Program-made: the position numbers and the translations under genes | Shown here: piece after piece, positions 24,257 to 36,332 of the stretch | Numbering within the stretch: position 1 is the first letter of the stretch | How the letters are laid out: each line of letters starts with the position of its first letter | Notes under the pieces: model-generated | What the model was told of the DNA's origin: nothing | Seen by the model: the letters and a program-made list of their open reading frames with translations, nothing else | Databases searched by the model: none | Source: Utricularia gibba | Taxonomy: Eukaryota > Streptophyta > Magnoliopsida > Lamiales > Lentibulariaceae | Direction of reading: 5' to 3' | DNA length: 64,000 nt | Assembly: GCA_002189035.1 (NCBI GenBank) | Contig: NEEC01000002.1 | Coordinates: 2,294,001 to 2,358,000, forward strand

Positions 24257-25793
24257 AAAGAAAAGGATACGGGGAACGAAGACGTGACCATAATGAATGA
24301 AGCAGTTGGGAGAATTGAATGCATGCAGATCAACTGCGCTTCTTACAGGCCTCCCTTTCAATCAATGTGGTTTTTGAATGTTGTCGGATCCTCCCATTTT
24401 CTTTTTTCACCCGAATCAACCCCCGGAGAAACCTTGTCCAAAGTTTATACAACAAATACGTTGGCATTGTCGAGAACTGAATTCCATGTTTGAAGTATTA
24501 AGAATTTTAATTTATATTAAATAATAAATAATAATTATATTTTAAAATTATCAAATATTTAATAAAAATTTAATTTAAAACACGTGATAAACAAAAATCA
24601 TTTCTTACAAAACATACTCATGCTTTACAATTTCAAAACTCGATGTTATTGCCCAAATAATGACATGTCTTTATTGCCCAAATGTCCCAGTGTAGATGCC
24701 AACCCTAACCCTAATTCTCAAAAATGGTATTTTGAGGGTGTTTAGGATCCGACCCGACCCGACCCGGTTGATTGGAATACAAAAGGACGTAAATAAAAAG
24801 AAAGAATATATCTACGGAGTTGGTTGGGCGCAGGGATCGTACGATAATTTAGTGCATGCATGTGGTCTCTGAGCGTAGCCATTGACCCGCCCTGACTACG
24901 TGTCTTAATAATTCGGCATCCGGCCCGACCGGGAATTCAATCTCCACTCAACCGCTTCCACTCAATTCTTTGACGTCTGGCAGTGCAGCATCCACTGCCC
25001 TTTCATTTACATCAAAAAAAGAGAATCAAGAAACCCACACATACACCAATTTACTCCCTCCCTCTCTCTCTCCATCTATCTATTTCGCCAGAAAGATTTT
25101 TATATTCATAGATTTATTTTTTTAAAAAAAATAGTTTTAATAAGTTCGAAACTAAGATACGCTTAATTTTTATTTTTTAAAATATAACTAAAAAATAATG
25201 ATATGGATTCGATCTATTAATATAGTTTTTGATCCAAAATAAAATTCGGATTTTTTGATCCAGCGCGGATTGGGACACGTGTGGGCGTATGATTGGGTAG
25301 AGGAATCTTGGGAAGAGGGGTAAAAATGCGATACTTTTATGACTGTGCGAGTTGCAGTAAGAAAAAATGATTTGATTATTGAGGCAATTGAATGAAGGGG
25401 AAATAAAAAAATGGGGGACACAGAGAGGAGCACATGCGTCTTCCCTGCATTGATTCATTCATTCCTGTTTCAGAGAGCAGAAGACAGGTGGAGTTACTGC
25501 GCCTGCAGGAGAAGTAAATGCTCATTAACCTGTGTAGGTGAAACATGTCAAATGACTAGATTACCCCTATAGGCATTGGATCGACTAGTCTCCTTCATGG
25601 GCCCGGTGTGGGCCGCTGATGGGCCGTGGTATTTATGCAGGCCGGTGCTCCTGCGTGAATGTCGGGGGATAGGGGAGGGAAATGGAAATCCTTCATTTCC
25701 TGCCCCAGTTTTGCGAGCGGTTGAGAGCGATTTGGGAGAGGGAAATCCTCTTTTAAGCGACCGCCGGGGTGAGGGTCATGAGGCGAACGAGCA
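24257..25793. other. Divergent intergenic region between GRP and LEA genes
   Basis: No gene supported. Three TGGGCC words at about 25599-25625 probably belong to the LEA-like gene promoter. The middle is AT-rich with a CT-rich patch near 25045-25085. Confidence 0.45.
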
Positions 25794-26211
25794 ATGGCGA
25801 CGAAGTTCCGAGGGTTGAGGAATTTGATCGGCGCGCGGCGTTACTGCGCGGGAAAGAAGGGCATCGACTGCGCGGTGGACACCGGTCGGAGGGTGAAGAC
25901 GGAAGTCGCTGCCGCCGCGGATGATGTGCGAACGCGAGCAATTTGATTTCTTAATTCTTTTCGTTGACCGCGATTTGCGCGTGATCCAGGCCACTGTTTT
26001 TCAGGCATCGGAAAAGACGAAGAGAGCGGTGTCGTCCGTGGCCGGGAAATTGAAAGGTACGGCGGAGCAGGCCTTAGGATCGACTAAAGCTGCGACACAG
26101 GTGATCAAGGACACTGTTGCAGGGAAGGCGGAGGCGACAACGGAGGCCACGCGGAATGCCGTGAGGAAGGAGGCCGGCAATATCGAACGCGGCATGAACT
26201 CCAAAAACTGA
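25794..26211 (+). CDS. Small LEA-like protein, probably mitochondrial
   Basis: Two exons, 25794-25925 and 26005-26211, with a 79-nt phase-0 intron (donor GTGCGA is weak, acceptor TTTTTCAG good); 112 residues. The N terminus (MATKFRGLRNLIGARRYCAG) is basic, free of acidic residues and Arg-rich, like a mitochondrial presequence. The rest is a hydrophilic, Lys/Ala/Thr/Glu-rich helix-prone stretch (TKRAVSSVAGKLKGTAEQAL, QVIKDTVAGKAEATTEATR) typical of LEA group 3/4 repeats, with no hydrophobic core. Such proteins protect membranes and proteins during drying. An overlapping ATG at 25778 is in another frame and was rejected. LEA membership is by composition, so moderate confidence. Confidence 0.7.
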
Positions 26212-26951
26212 TCGCTCAAGGCGATTACATACGAACTTATTCAGCCATTAGTGAGATAATTAAATAAACCGAGTTTCAACCCTGTTTATCTTGGCAGTTA
26301 GCATGACACTTCATCAATTTCCCTAAACTTGTTTGGAACAAAGAACATGCCATATATAGTTGATGTGCTTACTGGCTCATGTACGATGTTTCTATTAGTG
26401 GAAATAGATTGTAATAAAAACTCGATAATATTTAGATTAGGTTGTACTAACCCTAAAATCAATCCATAATAAATAATTAGTTAAATTAAAATAAAAAAAT
26501 TCTAAAATAACAACTATTTCTAAATCTAAGTGATATGATTTTTAATTTAATAATTATAAAATATTTATCACTCATTTTGTTTTTTATCCACTAATGTGAT
26601 ATGAAAAAAAAATATATAATTTGAATTTAAAATTAATAGTAATTGATGGGATTGGTATTAGATGAATTAGGTTATATGAATTTTATGAATAGTAAGTATG
26701 TTTATTATTAATTTATTAATATATGCTTAATTTTACACTCTTAGATATTTTCCCATAAAAATATCCTAATGGGTACAAAACATTCAGATGAATTTGTTTT
26801 TATTTCTATACAATATTTTATTGAATTCAATTCCAAAAAGGAAGTAACCCTAAATTGAAACCCTGGTGGGACCCACGGAGTGGTGCGGTTGTAGTATCGT
26901 AAAATGATTAATCACGAGAGCGAAACTTACCCACATGCAACGACCTGCAAG
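26212..26951. other. Convergent intergenic region
   Basis: AT-rich spacer between the 3' ends of the LEA-like gene (plus) and the C2H2 zinc finger gene (minus); contains their 3' UTRs. No gene seen. Confidence 0.5.
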
Positions 26952-27362
26952 CTACAGATGGAGAGACAGATCAAGACCATGGTCTCGATTCCCGTCCATC
27001 TCTACAGTCCCAGAGTCAAAGACGATCTCTTCTTTTGCTCCGTTGCCACCACATTTTCCGTGTTTCAGACACATCTCGTGCCAGCTACCGGCATAAAACG
27101 GCGCCGGCCCGGAGGAGCCTAACCACCCAAACATTCCCTGAGGTTGAGCTTGAAAGAAGAGACGATTAGCAGGAGATTGTAAATGTGGGTAGCCGGAGGG
27201 GGACTTGCTTCCCCTCATGCTGCAGCTGTGCTTTCTCGCAGCACTCCTCTCTTTCCTGTGTGCATTCTGATGCCCACCCAACGCTTGTGAGCTGCTAAAC
27301 CTTCTCCCGCAGTAGTGACAGTGGAATGATCTCTGCTTTGGCCTGCTGTGTTCTCCCTCCAT
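26952..27362 (-). CDS. Single C2H2 (QALGGH) zinc finger repressor with EAR motif
   Basis: Plant-specific C1-1i-type zinc finger protein, 136 residues, single exon. One finger: Cys15, Cys18, His31, His35 in FHCHYCGRRFSSSQALGGHQ; QALGGH is the DNA-contact signature unique to plants. The C terminus ends in DLSLHL, an LxLxL EAR motif that recruits TOPLESS-type corepressors, so it is probably a repressor. A short basic KRSxxARKH-like segment follows the finger. Relatives in Arabidopsis (ZFP1/3/4/7, trichome and seed regulators) share this layout; which one it matches cannot be decided. Confidence 0.9.
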   Translation of the reverse strand: MEGEHSRPKQRSFHCHYCGRRFSSSQALGGHQNAHRKERSAARKHSCSMRGSKSPSGYPHLQSPANRLFFQAQPQGMFGWLGSSGPAPFYAGSWHEMCLKHGKCGGNGAKEEIVFDSGTVEMDGNRDHGLDLSLHL

Positions 27363-28943
27363 TACACCTGTAGGAACTGAGCTTGAGATTCATACACGGA
27401 GAGATTTGAGGGGAAAATGGGAGTACCCGGGAAGGGTGGTGGGAGCGAAGAGGAGAGTGCAGAAGCCATTGATTTAAGTAGAAGGAGACGACATGGAGGA
27501 GATAAGGTGCACGAGAAAGAGCTGTTGGATTGGTGTGAAACAGGGAAGGTAGGGTAAGTTAAACAAATTGACCGGGAACAAGAATCTCATCGCTATCTCA
27601 TCTAATCCTTCCCTTTTGTGGCAACGCTGGAGGAACCCTTTTACTTTGCAATCACATCAGAGACTTTTTGCTCCTTATCGAAAACCAGCACCGACCTCCG
27701 CCCTCTCATCTCTGTGCTGTGAAAAAAGCCAATAAATGGTTATGGGCGAAGGCAGTGAGTAGGCTCAAGAGACAGTAAATAAGAATGGCATCTGCGCAGT
27801 GAAAAAAACGCAATTCTGGGTTCTGGTAAAGAGGAGGTCGTTGATCTGGCGGTGCAAGTAGTTGCGTTGCTACTGTTGAAGAGAAAGGTATACAGTAGCA
27901 TCTGAGATTTTCGTCCAGAGAAGAAGAGGTGGTGAGTGAAAGTAGGATGCAGAAAGCTGCCAAGCACACTCGCCACACGAACTCAAGATAAGCAAATCAT
28001 GGTGGGGTTCCTTCCTTTTCGCACCATCGATCCATAACAAGACAACGCGGTCATAGGGCTACCGCGGGTTGCAGTGTTCTGCATCAGCGTTGACGCCATG
28101 TTAGTCACATCTAACTTTAACAGTTAAGTTGTTCCTTTTTGAAAAATAAAGATTTTTTATAAAATTTTGCAAAGTTATTATATTTCAATAATTTCCCTCC
28201 CTCATAAAAATTTATTGATGATAAATAAAGATGGTATGTATAGGGAATTAATTAATTCGATTTTACTAAAATGATGACTTCAAAAAATACCAAAAAATCA
28301 AAACAAAATAATGATTTTAAAAATTATATAAAAAAATGATTTTGAATCTAAGTTACACCTTGTCAAAAATCTATTATATGTGTGCATATAAATCTTGATT
28401 GCTGAACAGTTTGCAATAAGCTTAGAAAATATTATTTTAAAATAATATTACTTAATAACTGTTATACTATCATATCTCATTTAATAGGATTATCAAATTA
28501 AACATGTCACTAGAATCATTTCATTTATTGTAATAATTTATATTTTTATCAGAATCGATTCTAACTCTTACACATTACACTATCCCAAACAAACTAGGTT
28601 GAATGCGTCTTATTAATGATAATTAATTATGATTTAATAGTGGTTAAACCATTCATAATTCACGGTTTTTTTATAAAAAACGAACTATTTATCTAAAGGC
28701 AAAAACACGATTTATGAAATGAATTATGTATTATAAATTCGTTAAAATAATATTAATATAATACATTGTATGTTAAATAGATTAAAATGGATGGGTCGAG
28801 GGCCCACAGATGCGATGGGCTTGGCCCATTACAATTGAAAGCTTCACCGACATCTCGTGTGTCCCTGCCTGTCGCGAGTCTAGGGCGGAAGTCGAAAGAA
28901 ACGCCGAAGACCGGCCTGAACTTCTGATCTGAGTGAAATCAAC
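27363..28943. other. Divergent intergenic region between C2H2 and LSM5 genes
   Basis: No gene supported; the minus-strand frames at 27706-27978 look random. About 27363-27560 should hold the C2H2 5' UTR and promoter. Site II-like words GGCCCA, TGGGCT and GGCCCA at about 28800-28828 lie about 120-145 bases upstream of the LSM5 ATG and are probably its promoter elements. The middle is AT-rich. Confidence 0.5.
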
Positions 28944-29521
28944 ATGTCGACCAATACATCCGAGCTTCTGCCTTCAGGTTCTTTTTTTTTTGTTGACGAT
29001 TTAATTTTTTTTTTTGGCGAATTCTTGATTCATGTAAGAGACAATTATCTGAAAAATCCAGAGTTGATCGATCGGTGTATTGGGTCGAAAGTGTGGGTCA
29101 TCATGAAAGGAGACAAAGAACTCGTGGGCACACTCAAGGGTTTCGATACCTTCGTGAACCTGGTGCTTGAAGATGTCACTGAATAGTCCGTACAGTTTGT
29201 AGTCTCTAGGTTCTTTTTGTGTTCATCGCTTTTAGGGTGGGTTGTTTTGTTGATTTTGCAGTGAAATTACTTCGGAAGGGCGACGCCTTACCAAGCTTGA
29301 TCAGATTCTACTCAATGGAAATAACATCGCAATTGTAAGTAGTACCTTTGGGAGTTCGCTGCTCCAAGAATATAATATTTATGATGTGGTTGTGTTGGGA
29401 TTCTTCTTGACTTTGTAATGAGGAATGAGCTGCTGTGGTAATCATGGATTTACAGTTCTTCTAATGTTACAGTGTTTGTCTGATGCAGCTTGTGCCTGGA
29501 GGTTCGCCGGATCCTGAATGA
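28944..29521 (+). CDS. LSM5: U6 snRNA-associated Sm-like protein LSm5
   Basis: Subunit of the LSm1-7 (mRNA decapping) and LSm2-8 (U6 snRNP) rings; Arabidopsis SAD1 mutants are altered in ABA and drought responses. Four exons: 28944-28977, 29062-29185, 29262-29334, 29489-29521; 264 nt, 87 residues, all phases consistent. The protein begins [11 protein letters not shown] then [20 protein letters not shown], Sm motif 1 ([17 protein letters not shown]) and Sm motif 2 ([18 protein letters not shown]). The donor after the Sm1 exon is GTCCGT, weak but supported by phase and homology. The frame is intact. Confidence 0.95.
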
Positions 29522-30438
29522 TGGTAAGATGGATTATGCACGAGCCTGCTTGCCAAGAAGGCTAGTTTGTATAGCCTTCAATCCCCATGATTTTCTGTTT
29601 CAGGAAGACTGCGATGTGCTTCTACTGTAAAATACTTTTCTGTGACGAACGTAGGTCATCGGAGGATGGATATTCGTTGTTTCTTGTGTTGTCCATTTTC
29701 AAATCTGGATCGACAAACCTAACTCATACTTCTCCAGGCTTCAACCTGGAGTCGATTTATCCCATATCCGGATCTGAACAAACTTTGTCGGCAATGAAGC
29801 TCGAATCTTGCTAAAGCCATCACCTTTTATCCGTTGCACACTTTATGGGATTGTTGAGATATCTTCAGTTGACAAGCACGGTCTAATTTGAACATGGGAA
29901 TCATTGATGGGAATGTTTTTACCCTAGCCTTTTCCTTTCTGTGAAAGTTTCAAAGACTGAAGTTATTTACAATGATGAAAATGGTCCTTCGATCCACTGT
30001 GACATCCTTTTTCGCAATGAAACAAAAACCTAGCTGACATTGGGTTGGCAGGATGAAAGATGGCAGTGTCAAGCAGAAATGCAAGACCTTTTTGCAGGCT
30101 TGCACTCAGTCAATTGAATGATAAAGTTGGATTATGCTAAACCACGGAGTGGAACAGCCTGTTTGAGAGTAACTTCTCGTGAATTTTTACCTTCAGATTT
30201 TCACTGTGGCTCACCTAATGATGATGAAGCATCTAGACCACACCTTTCTTCGACCTGTCTTTCCATTCAAGGACCACATGAGTTTGTCTGTTCCTGCACA
30301 GCATAGGGATGTGCCGACTGCCGACAATGCGTATGCTCCGAGTTAAATTGTAATAAAGGGATTCTTGTGACTCTGACTAGGATTCTTCTTTTAGTGATTT
30401 GAGTAGGACGTGAAACAGTACATTGCATTCATATGCAG
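29522..30438. other. LSM5 3' region and upstream part of the next gene
   Basis: No protein exon could be secured. A frame at 30118-30303 (ending in HEFVCSCTA) may be coding or 5' UTR of the gene that follows, but it has no clear splice partners or family resemblance. The first few hundred bases are the probable LSM5 3' UTR. Confidence 0.3.
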
Positions 30439-30453
30439 GCTTCATCATTCCAG

Positions 30454-31492
30454 CATGATGTATAAAGATGGGACGAAGCTAACGGTATAAGAAGCCAAAC
30501 TCTGAGCTCTACAATTATACTCTGTTCTGTTGTCTCATCCGTCTATTTTGGATTTCAGACATTTCATACGAGCCTTTGTATTCTTCATGCAGGTGAGGCA
30601 TGTTGTATCTGCTTACCAGTGTTGTCATGCTTGATGTGGAAATTAAAGCTCTGATTTTCTTACAGGACATCCGACCAAGGAGACTGGTAGAGCCTTCAAG
30701 CAGGATGCATTTTCGAGGTGACAATCCTCTTCTTCTCTGTTACTTCAAACGATTCGTGCTGGTATCGATCTTTCTAAGTCATTGGATCCAACCCCAGATG
30801 ATAAAACCAGGCCAAGGAAGAAGCTTAGAGCGGTGGAGGAAACCGACCTGCACTGCTCCAGCATGAACCTTCTATGCTTCCTGCGAGGAAGAGACTCCAA
30901 TGCCTCTTTCAGCAGCGTCCCCAGCTCCAAGAAAATGAAGAAAGGAAACAACCCTGATTCGGTTCCTCATGTCCGACACAAAGTTCTCCCCATCACCGAT
31001 GCAGCTCACCCAACAAACTTCAACACTCACTACCTCGAACAATCCAAGGGGAGCAACCGAATGAATCCGATCTCGAGGATGAAAGAGCTGATGAGCATGA
31101 CAACAGCAACAAGGGGAGAAAGGCATCACACCAAAAGGGTAAATACATAGAATGCATTTCCATTTGGTTATGTGCTGCAGGCACCTGATGAGGAAACCAC
31201 TTAAAGCACAGGTGTTACAGTCCAAGCCACGGAAAGAAGAGTCTCCCAAGATCAGCATGAGATGGGACAGGGACGCCTACTCCAACTTCTCTGCAATATC
31301 TAATGAACTGGGATTCAACTCCAGGGATCAACTTGTTGATCGGGATGGAAACTGGATCACAACCGATTCCGAATGTAAGCAATCCCCTTTCGATCAGTCT
31401 CTCCCATAACATGAACGTGCCCCATGCTGGAAAACTGAGAAGATTTGCTTCATGTTATACCAGATGTTGTGCTCGAGCTGTCTGAAGTGTGA
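30454..31492 (+). CDS. Unrecognised conserved plant protein, C-terminal WITTDSEYVVLEL, with in-frame TGA
   Basis: Exons inferred from splice sites and phase: 30439-30484, 30559-30592, 30666-31138, 31212-31374, 31464-31492; all phases agree. The first ATG in this series is at 30454. The protein is hydrophilic and nuclear-looking: SLLLQTIRAGIDLSKSLDP, then RPRKKLRAVEE, then an ISRMKELM segment, SPKISMRWDRDAYSNFSAIS and the tail DGNWITTDSEYVVLELSEV. I recall plant proteins of unknown function with the same order (RAAIDLAKTLDP, ISRMKELLRRAAAAK, FRWD, NWITTDSEFVVLEL) but no name. A TGA at 30719-30721 interrupts the frame between AFSR and QSSSSLLLQ; it could be a real nonsense change (CGA to TGA) or the sign of an unseen splice. 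The true start is uncertain. Confidence 0.55.
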
Positions 31493-32676
31493 AGGGGTTA
31501 TACAACTGGGCAGCGTTGGAAAGGAAGATAGAAGCCGCTAGCATTCTTCATTTCAATCTTTTTACTTTATTGTATTCTACCAAAATTTAGGAAATGTTTT
31601 AAATGTTCAAATATTAGTTATTATTTTTTAAATCATTAATTTTATTATTATTCTCACCCTTGTACCTTTATTGAAAATGAGAATGAAAATATTATAAAAC
31701 CATATTTCAGAATGGATAATGAATTTTAAATAACCGCCGGAAAATTAGAATGATAATTGCGGTTTTGTCATAAATTAATTATTATTTAAAAGTGGAAAAT
31801 CGTTTTCCTATCTTCGATTATACAGTTGGAAAGTGTACGAAGCGGTCGCATCTTAGATTGATTTACCATTGAATCACGAAAGGGAGACGTGGCAAAAGTT
31901 ACTCTACTCATATGGTTTGCACAAGTATACCTCCTAGAAATAGTCACACTCCATGGCATGCAACTATTGGGTAATGGAAATATAAGGTTTCAATCTCCGA
32001 GGGCATTTTAGGAAACACTAGGACCCAAGTTGTTATTAAGTTCAACAATGTTCTAAGATGGGTAGATAATCGGAGGAAATAAGTCTATTTAAATATTCAA
32101 ATATTCATGTGTTGATAGTTTAATAATATATAAATATTTTTTATAAAACTATTGTAAAAGGTACTCTAAATTAGATATTTCAAAACTCAAATTTTTAATT
32201 TATTTTTTTTAATTATTTATTTTAAACATAGATAATATTACTTTAAAAATATATATATATATTATGTATCAAATAAATTTTACTTGTAATCATATAATAT
32301 ATTACTTATCTAAATATAAATAAATTATTAATTATAATAGACTACAAAATGCATCATTATTCAGACCTTGTAACCTAGAAAAAGTCAATTGTGATTTTAT
32401 TATGATTAAAATATAATTTTATTTTTTGTAAATAAAATATTTTTAAAAAAGAATAATTTAAATTGTAACTGGGCACAATAGTCCTTGCTTCTCGTCTTCT
32501 TACCACCTAGTGTGGGACCTCGGACCCGAATGCTGTAGGAAGATTAGGTACGAACGGGTCGGACCCGGTGTTTGAACCAAATCGGATCGGATTGCGTCAA
32601 CTGGAAAACACGAAAAATACAGGCCACGATTGCTTATGTATGATGAAGCAAAATTTTGAGGGGTTGGCTCGCTTGT
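31493..32676. other. Convergent intergenic region
   Basis: AT-rich DNA between the 3' ends of the unnamed gene (plus) and NSN1 (minus). No coding or RNA gene seen. GGACCCGA/CGGACCCG-type words cluster near 32515-32570. Confidence 0.5.
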
Positions 32677-35289
32677 CTAGTCCAGATCAACCCCAGATGG
32701 CAACTCGAACCGGTTGTTGCTACTGTGGTTGTCCCCTTGGGCAGCATTCTCGTTATCATCTTCTGCAGCGCCCATTGCGGCGTCCCCCGGAGGAACGTAG
32801 TCGGTGTTGAAGTCGTAGTCACCGTCCACGGCCGATCGGCTTTCCTTTTTGAGCCTCTTCTTGTCTGCTTTTCGCTGCTTGGGGTTCAGCATCCCTTGCT
32901 CTGAGTACAGTTTCTCATTCTGCTTTCTGTTGCCGGTGCCTTCCCTTCTTGCTGCGGCCTCTGTACCACATTCCATTGAATCATCCTCCTCGCGTTCGGG
33001 GATGCTTGTGGCTGCGGTGGCGGCTCGTCGTTCTGCAGTTGTGATGCACACAATGGAAAGTATGAGAATGATAAGAATGGCGGGGGGAATGCAACTGGGG
33101 TTGCTTGAAGAGTTATGAAGCCGAACCTCGAGAGCCATTAAGTCAAATTTCAGTGGGGAATTTGATGGTACTTCCACAGGGTTGAAATCGATCATGGATT
33201 TCAAACTGCCGATGAAGGTGGTTTCGCTGCCGTACACTTCGTCCACATTGAATTCCTTCCCAAATTCAGAAACAATGCGGGCCTCGGAGGGAATGGAGGT
33301 CTCCCTGGTTGGAGGCATCGTGTAATATGGAATTTTCCCTGCAGGGAAAGTTAGAGCCAACCAAACTTAAGTTTACACTTCTTCGATCCTATGAAAATGG
33401 CTTTTGGGTCGCAAGAGCCTACCCACATACAGTTCTAGATGTTGCAGGAAACTGCACAGAACATATGTGGACAACAGTATATGGCACAAGGAGGGAATGT
33501 GGGTGAAAGTTACCTGCATTCCATTCGTGCAAAACCATCCGGGCGGCAGCATCGACATCTACAACACCACCCTTTTTCAACCTTCCCCTGATGGTAGCAA
33601 CCTTATGGAGGAAGTCGTCGACAGAGTCGAAACTTGGGATCTTGTATAGTGGCACCAGTACTCGCTCGGGGCAAAGTTTGAGAATTTCTTTCACTGCACG
33701 GTTAGTGGTCAAGGTGAATAAGATGAAAACTCTATTGGATATTTTAATTCGAGTTTATGGAAGGAAACACACCAGAAGCCACAGGATCCTCTAATTTTTC
33801 AACTCTTTTGCAATTACGCAGAGCAATGATGGAGTCGCTGTCTGATGATTTAAGCATGACAACACCTGGGGAGTCCAACAGCGTGACGTTTTTATCCAGT
33901 TGAATCTCTTGCATAGACCTGGTTAGCCCGGGAGTTGCACCAACATTGGCAACATGGGATCTTTTCAAACTATTGATTATGCTACTCTTCCCAACATTTG
34001 GCAGACCAATGACACCAACAGTAATTGATCTCTTGATCTGCAAGGCTTCACAAGCTTAGGCGTGGCATGCAGATAAAATATTATGCTTCTTTTCAGGAAG
34101 TGATTAGCAGTCACACATTCAAAATCCCATGAAATACCTCGTGACTTCTGGAATAGTTTTTCAGCAACTTGATCAGCGTTTCAGCACCCAGACAGTCACT
34201 CGTCTGCAAAAGATTGTTAGCCTTGCCAGCTTTCGCGGTTACTTTACCAGATTTCCATCCCAGGTTATGCTTCTGTTCCTGGGTGCTAGATTTAAAAGCA
34301 ATTGTTGGTAGTTCTTCCCTAAGGTACTTCAGCCACTTCTCAACAGATTCACGAGGGACAAGATCTGAAATCATATAACCAAAGAATGAATATAGGGATA
34401 CAGTCCATCTTCTTTCAAAATAATCATTCGTACCTATTTTATTAAGAAGCAAAACAAGACGTTTATCATAACCAGACTTCAACACCATTTCTTCCATGTC
34501 AACCGATCGTGTTCCAAGGGGATCTCGAGCGTCAAGCACTTCGATTATGACATCAGAAGCATCAATTACTTTGACTAGCTCTTTGTAGAAAGCCCTCTCA
34601 GAGTGGTCTGAAAAATATGCATGAACCTCTGAAGTGAAACTCAATCATAGATAAATATGGACGGCTTTGTACAGAAAATGGAGAGTACCATTATGTTTCA
34701 CAGTCCGAGTGGAATCATCAGCTACCATTGCGTCTCCTTGATCATTCTCTTCTTCTCCTTCTTCCATTTCCTCATTTTTCCCGAGTCCAAGTTTCCTCTT
34801 TTTGGCCTGAAAGGGTGAAATACAGGATTCTGGGATTGAGATTTCCTAATTCACGATGGAGATACTCAACCCGGATTCAAATTGTCTGCAGATGGGAGAA
34901 AAATAAAATTGGAACCACATAGGAAGACTTACCCTCTCTTTGCGTGCTGCTTTCTTCTCTTCGAGCTCCTGGACAGCACGTTGGCGGCGATCCTCGAGGG
35001 CTTTGAGCTCCTGTTCCTTAAACGGCCAGTCATTTGGAATACCAGGATCCTTCTCCACCTTCGACTTCTTGTTGAAGCCCAATTTCTTGGCTTCCTTCGC
35101 CTTCTTCTTGTGGTGCTCCTTAACCTTTCTTATAATCTTGTACTTCTTCCGCAGAGGCACCCTCTTGCTCTTACTCTCTGCAAATTAAGTTTCCCACAAC
35201 AGACTACAATCAGAAAATGCATATATCACAAAATTTGCACATTAATCACCGAGGCATCGCTAAACAGTACTTTTGCTACGTTTCACCAT
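32677..35289 (-). CDS. NSN1: Nucleostemin-like nucleolar GTPase NSN1
   Basis: Circularly permuted GTPase of the YlqF/nucleostemin family, needed for 60S ribosome assembly in the nucleolus and for meristem maintenance in Arabidopsis. Eight exons, minus strand: 35289-35271, 35177-34933, 34806-34689, 34607-34434, 34364-34138, 34037-33773, 33693-33514, 33338-32677; 1890 nt, 629 residues, phases consistent. Order: basic N terminus ([20 protein letters not shown]) for nucleolar targeting; DARDPLGTR (G5 region); LLLNKIGD (G4); [16 protein letters not shown] (G1, P loop); LLDSPGV (G3); then a C-terminal tail with [19 protein letters not shown]. Oddity: the usually acidic tail contains a hydrophobic stretch ([18 protein letters not shown], about 33040-33090). 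The gene is divergent from LUH. Confidence 0.92.
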
Positions 35290-36332
35290 GCTTATAACTC
35301 CACGATTAGAAACCAAACCGGTTTGAAAGAAAAAATTGTCCGCAGCCCTAGGCTTCCGTTAAGCACGGAGTTGACGGTACCCCGACGGAGAGATTCAGAG
35401 CGGCGGCGGAGACATTTTGTACATGATATGAGATCACGGGCTACGAGAACTCCATTTACCCTAAGCCCAGTTTGTTATTTTTCAAGGCCCAAATCAAGTA
35501 CACGATAACTTATTGGGCCATTATATTTATTATGGGCCTTATAAATGGGCTTTTAAATAGGCCAGGCTTTTTATCTGACTGCATTATTCGTTAGCCCATC
35601 AAATTCACTCTTTGACAAAAACGAGGCTATTTTTGTCATTACACATGCTTCCTGGTAAATGGGCCCTGAAATGAAATCACGGTATCCGTGTACGGACGTT
35701 AACTGCAACTTCCTCCGTGTCTCGAGATCGGACCACATTTCTTTCGTCACCGATCATTCTGTAGATCTCCGTGGTGGCGCTTTCTTTCACAAAGTTGGAA
35801 GAGTTCTCAGCTTTCTTTTTTTTTCAAAGTTGTGATTCGCTGATTGACCGGAAAACGTCGGTGGGACTTGTTATTCAAGGTCGAGAGGTTTTGCAGTTCA
35901 TTTGGTTTTTTGATTAAGCCAATTTTTGAGTTTTTCGGTGTGAATGTGAATAAGGGCGAGGTGATAATCGTTTACCCTGAAAAGAAGGTTTGGTTTCGAT
36001 TCTACTAGGTGCTTTTTCGAGTTCTCGGTTTTTTGGAAGAAGACATGTGATCTGATTCGCCGAATTAAGTGAGCATTGTCTGCTTGCTGGTTCATGGTTT
36101 TGAGTTGAATCCCGGGTTCATAAGCTTGGATCTGTAGTACGATCATTGAAGGGAGTCTGATCTGTGCAGCCGGTCAGTCGATGTGCACCTTTGGGAAGTT
36201 TGCTTTATCATTCATTAAAAATTGTGATATAATAGTTGATCCATTGATGCGCTGTTGGGACATTTTTTTCATGGACAGAGAACACCTTGAGAAAAGTAGG
36301 AGTATTTGACTTCGTTTCTTGGTGTGGCATTC
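35290..36332. other. Divergent promoter region NSN1 / LUH
   Basis: About 1 kb between the NSN1 ATG (minus) and the LUH ATG (plus). It carries a dense site II cluster in its NSN1-proximal part (about 35460-35670). The LUH-proximal part (about 35780-36330) looks like 5' UTR, perhaps with an intron. No separate gene seen. Confidence 0.5.
35462..35668. promoter_or_regulatory. Site II (TGGGCY) element cluster upstream of NSN1
   Basis: About eight GCCCA/TGGGC words in 200 bases (AAGCCCAG, AGGCCCAA, TTGGGCC, ATGGGCC, ATGGGCT, TAGCCCAT, ATGGGCCC), starting about 175 bases upstream of the NSN1 ATG. Site II elements are bound by TCP factors and mark ribosome-biogenesis and cell-division genes, which fits NSN1. 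They may also serve LUH on the other side. Confidence 0.65.

Noticed and set aside
25776-25994. Minus-strand frame across the LEA-like first exon
   Set aside because: Antisense shadow; the plus-strand exons have correct splice sites and phase.
30118-30306. Possible CXC/Cys-rich exon ending HEFVCSCTA
   Set aside because: Only a few cysteines, no recognisable CXC domain and no clear splice partners.
30719-30811. Alternative intron (GTGACA...CCAG) that would remove the in-frame TGA of the unnamed gene
   Set aside because: It keeps phase but would delete the RAGIDLSKSLDP block that I recall as conserved in the family; left as a possibility only.
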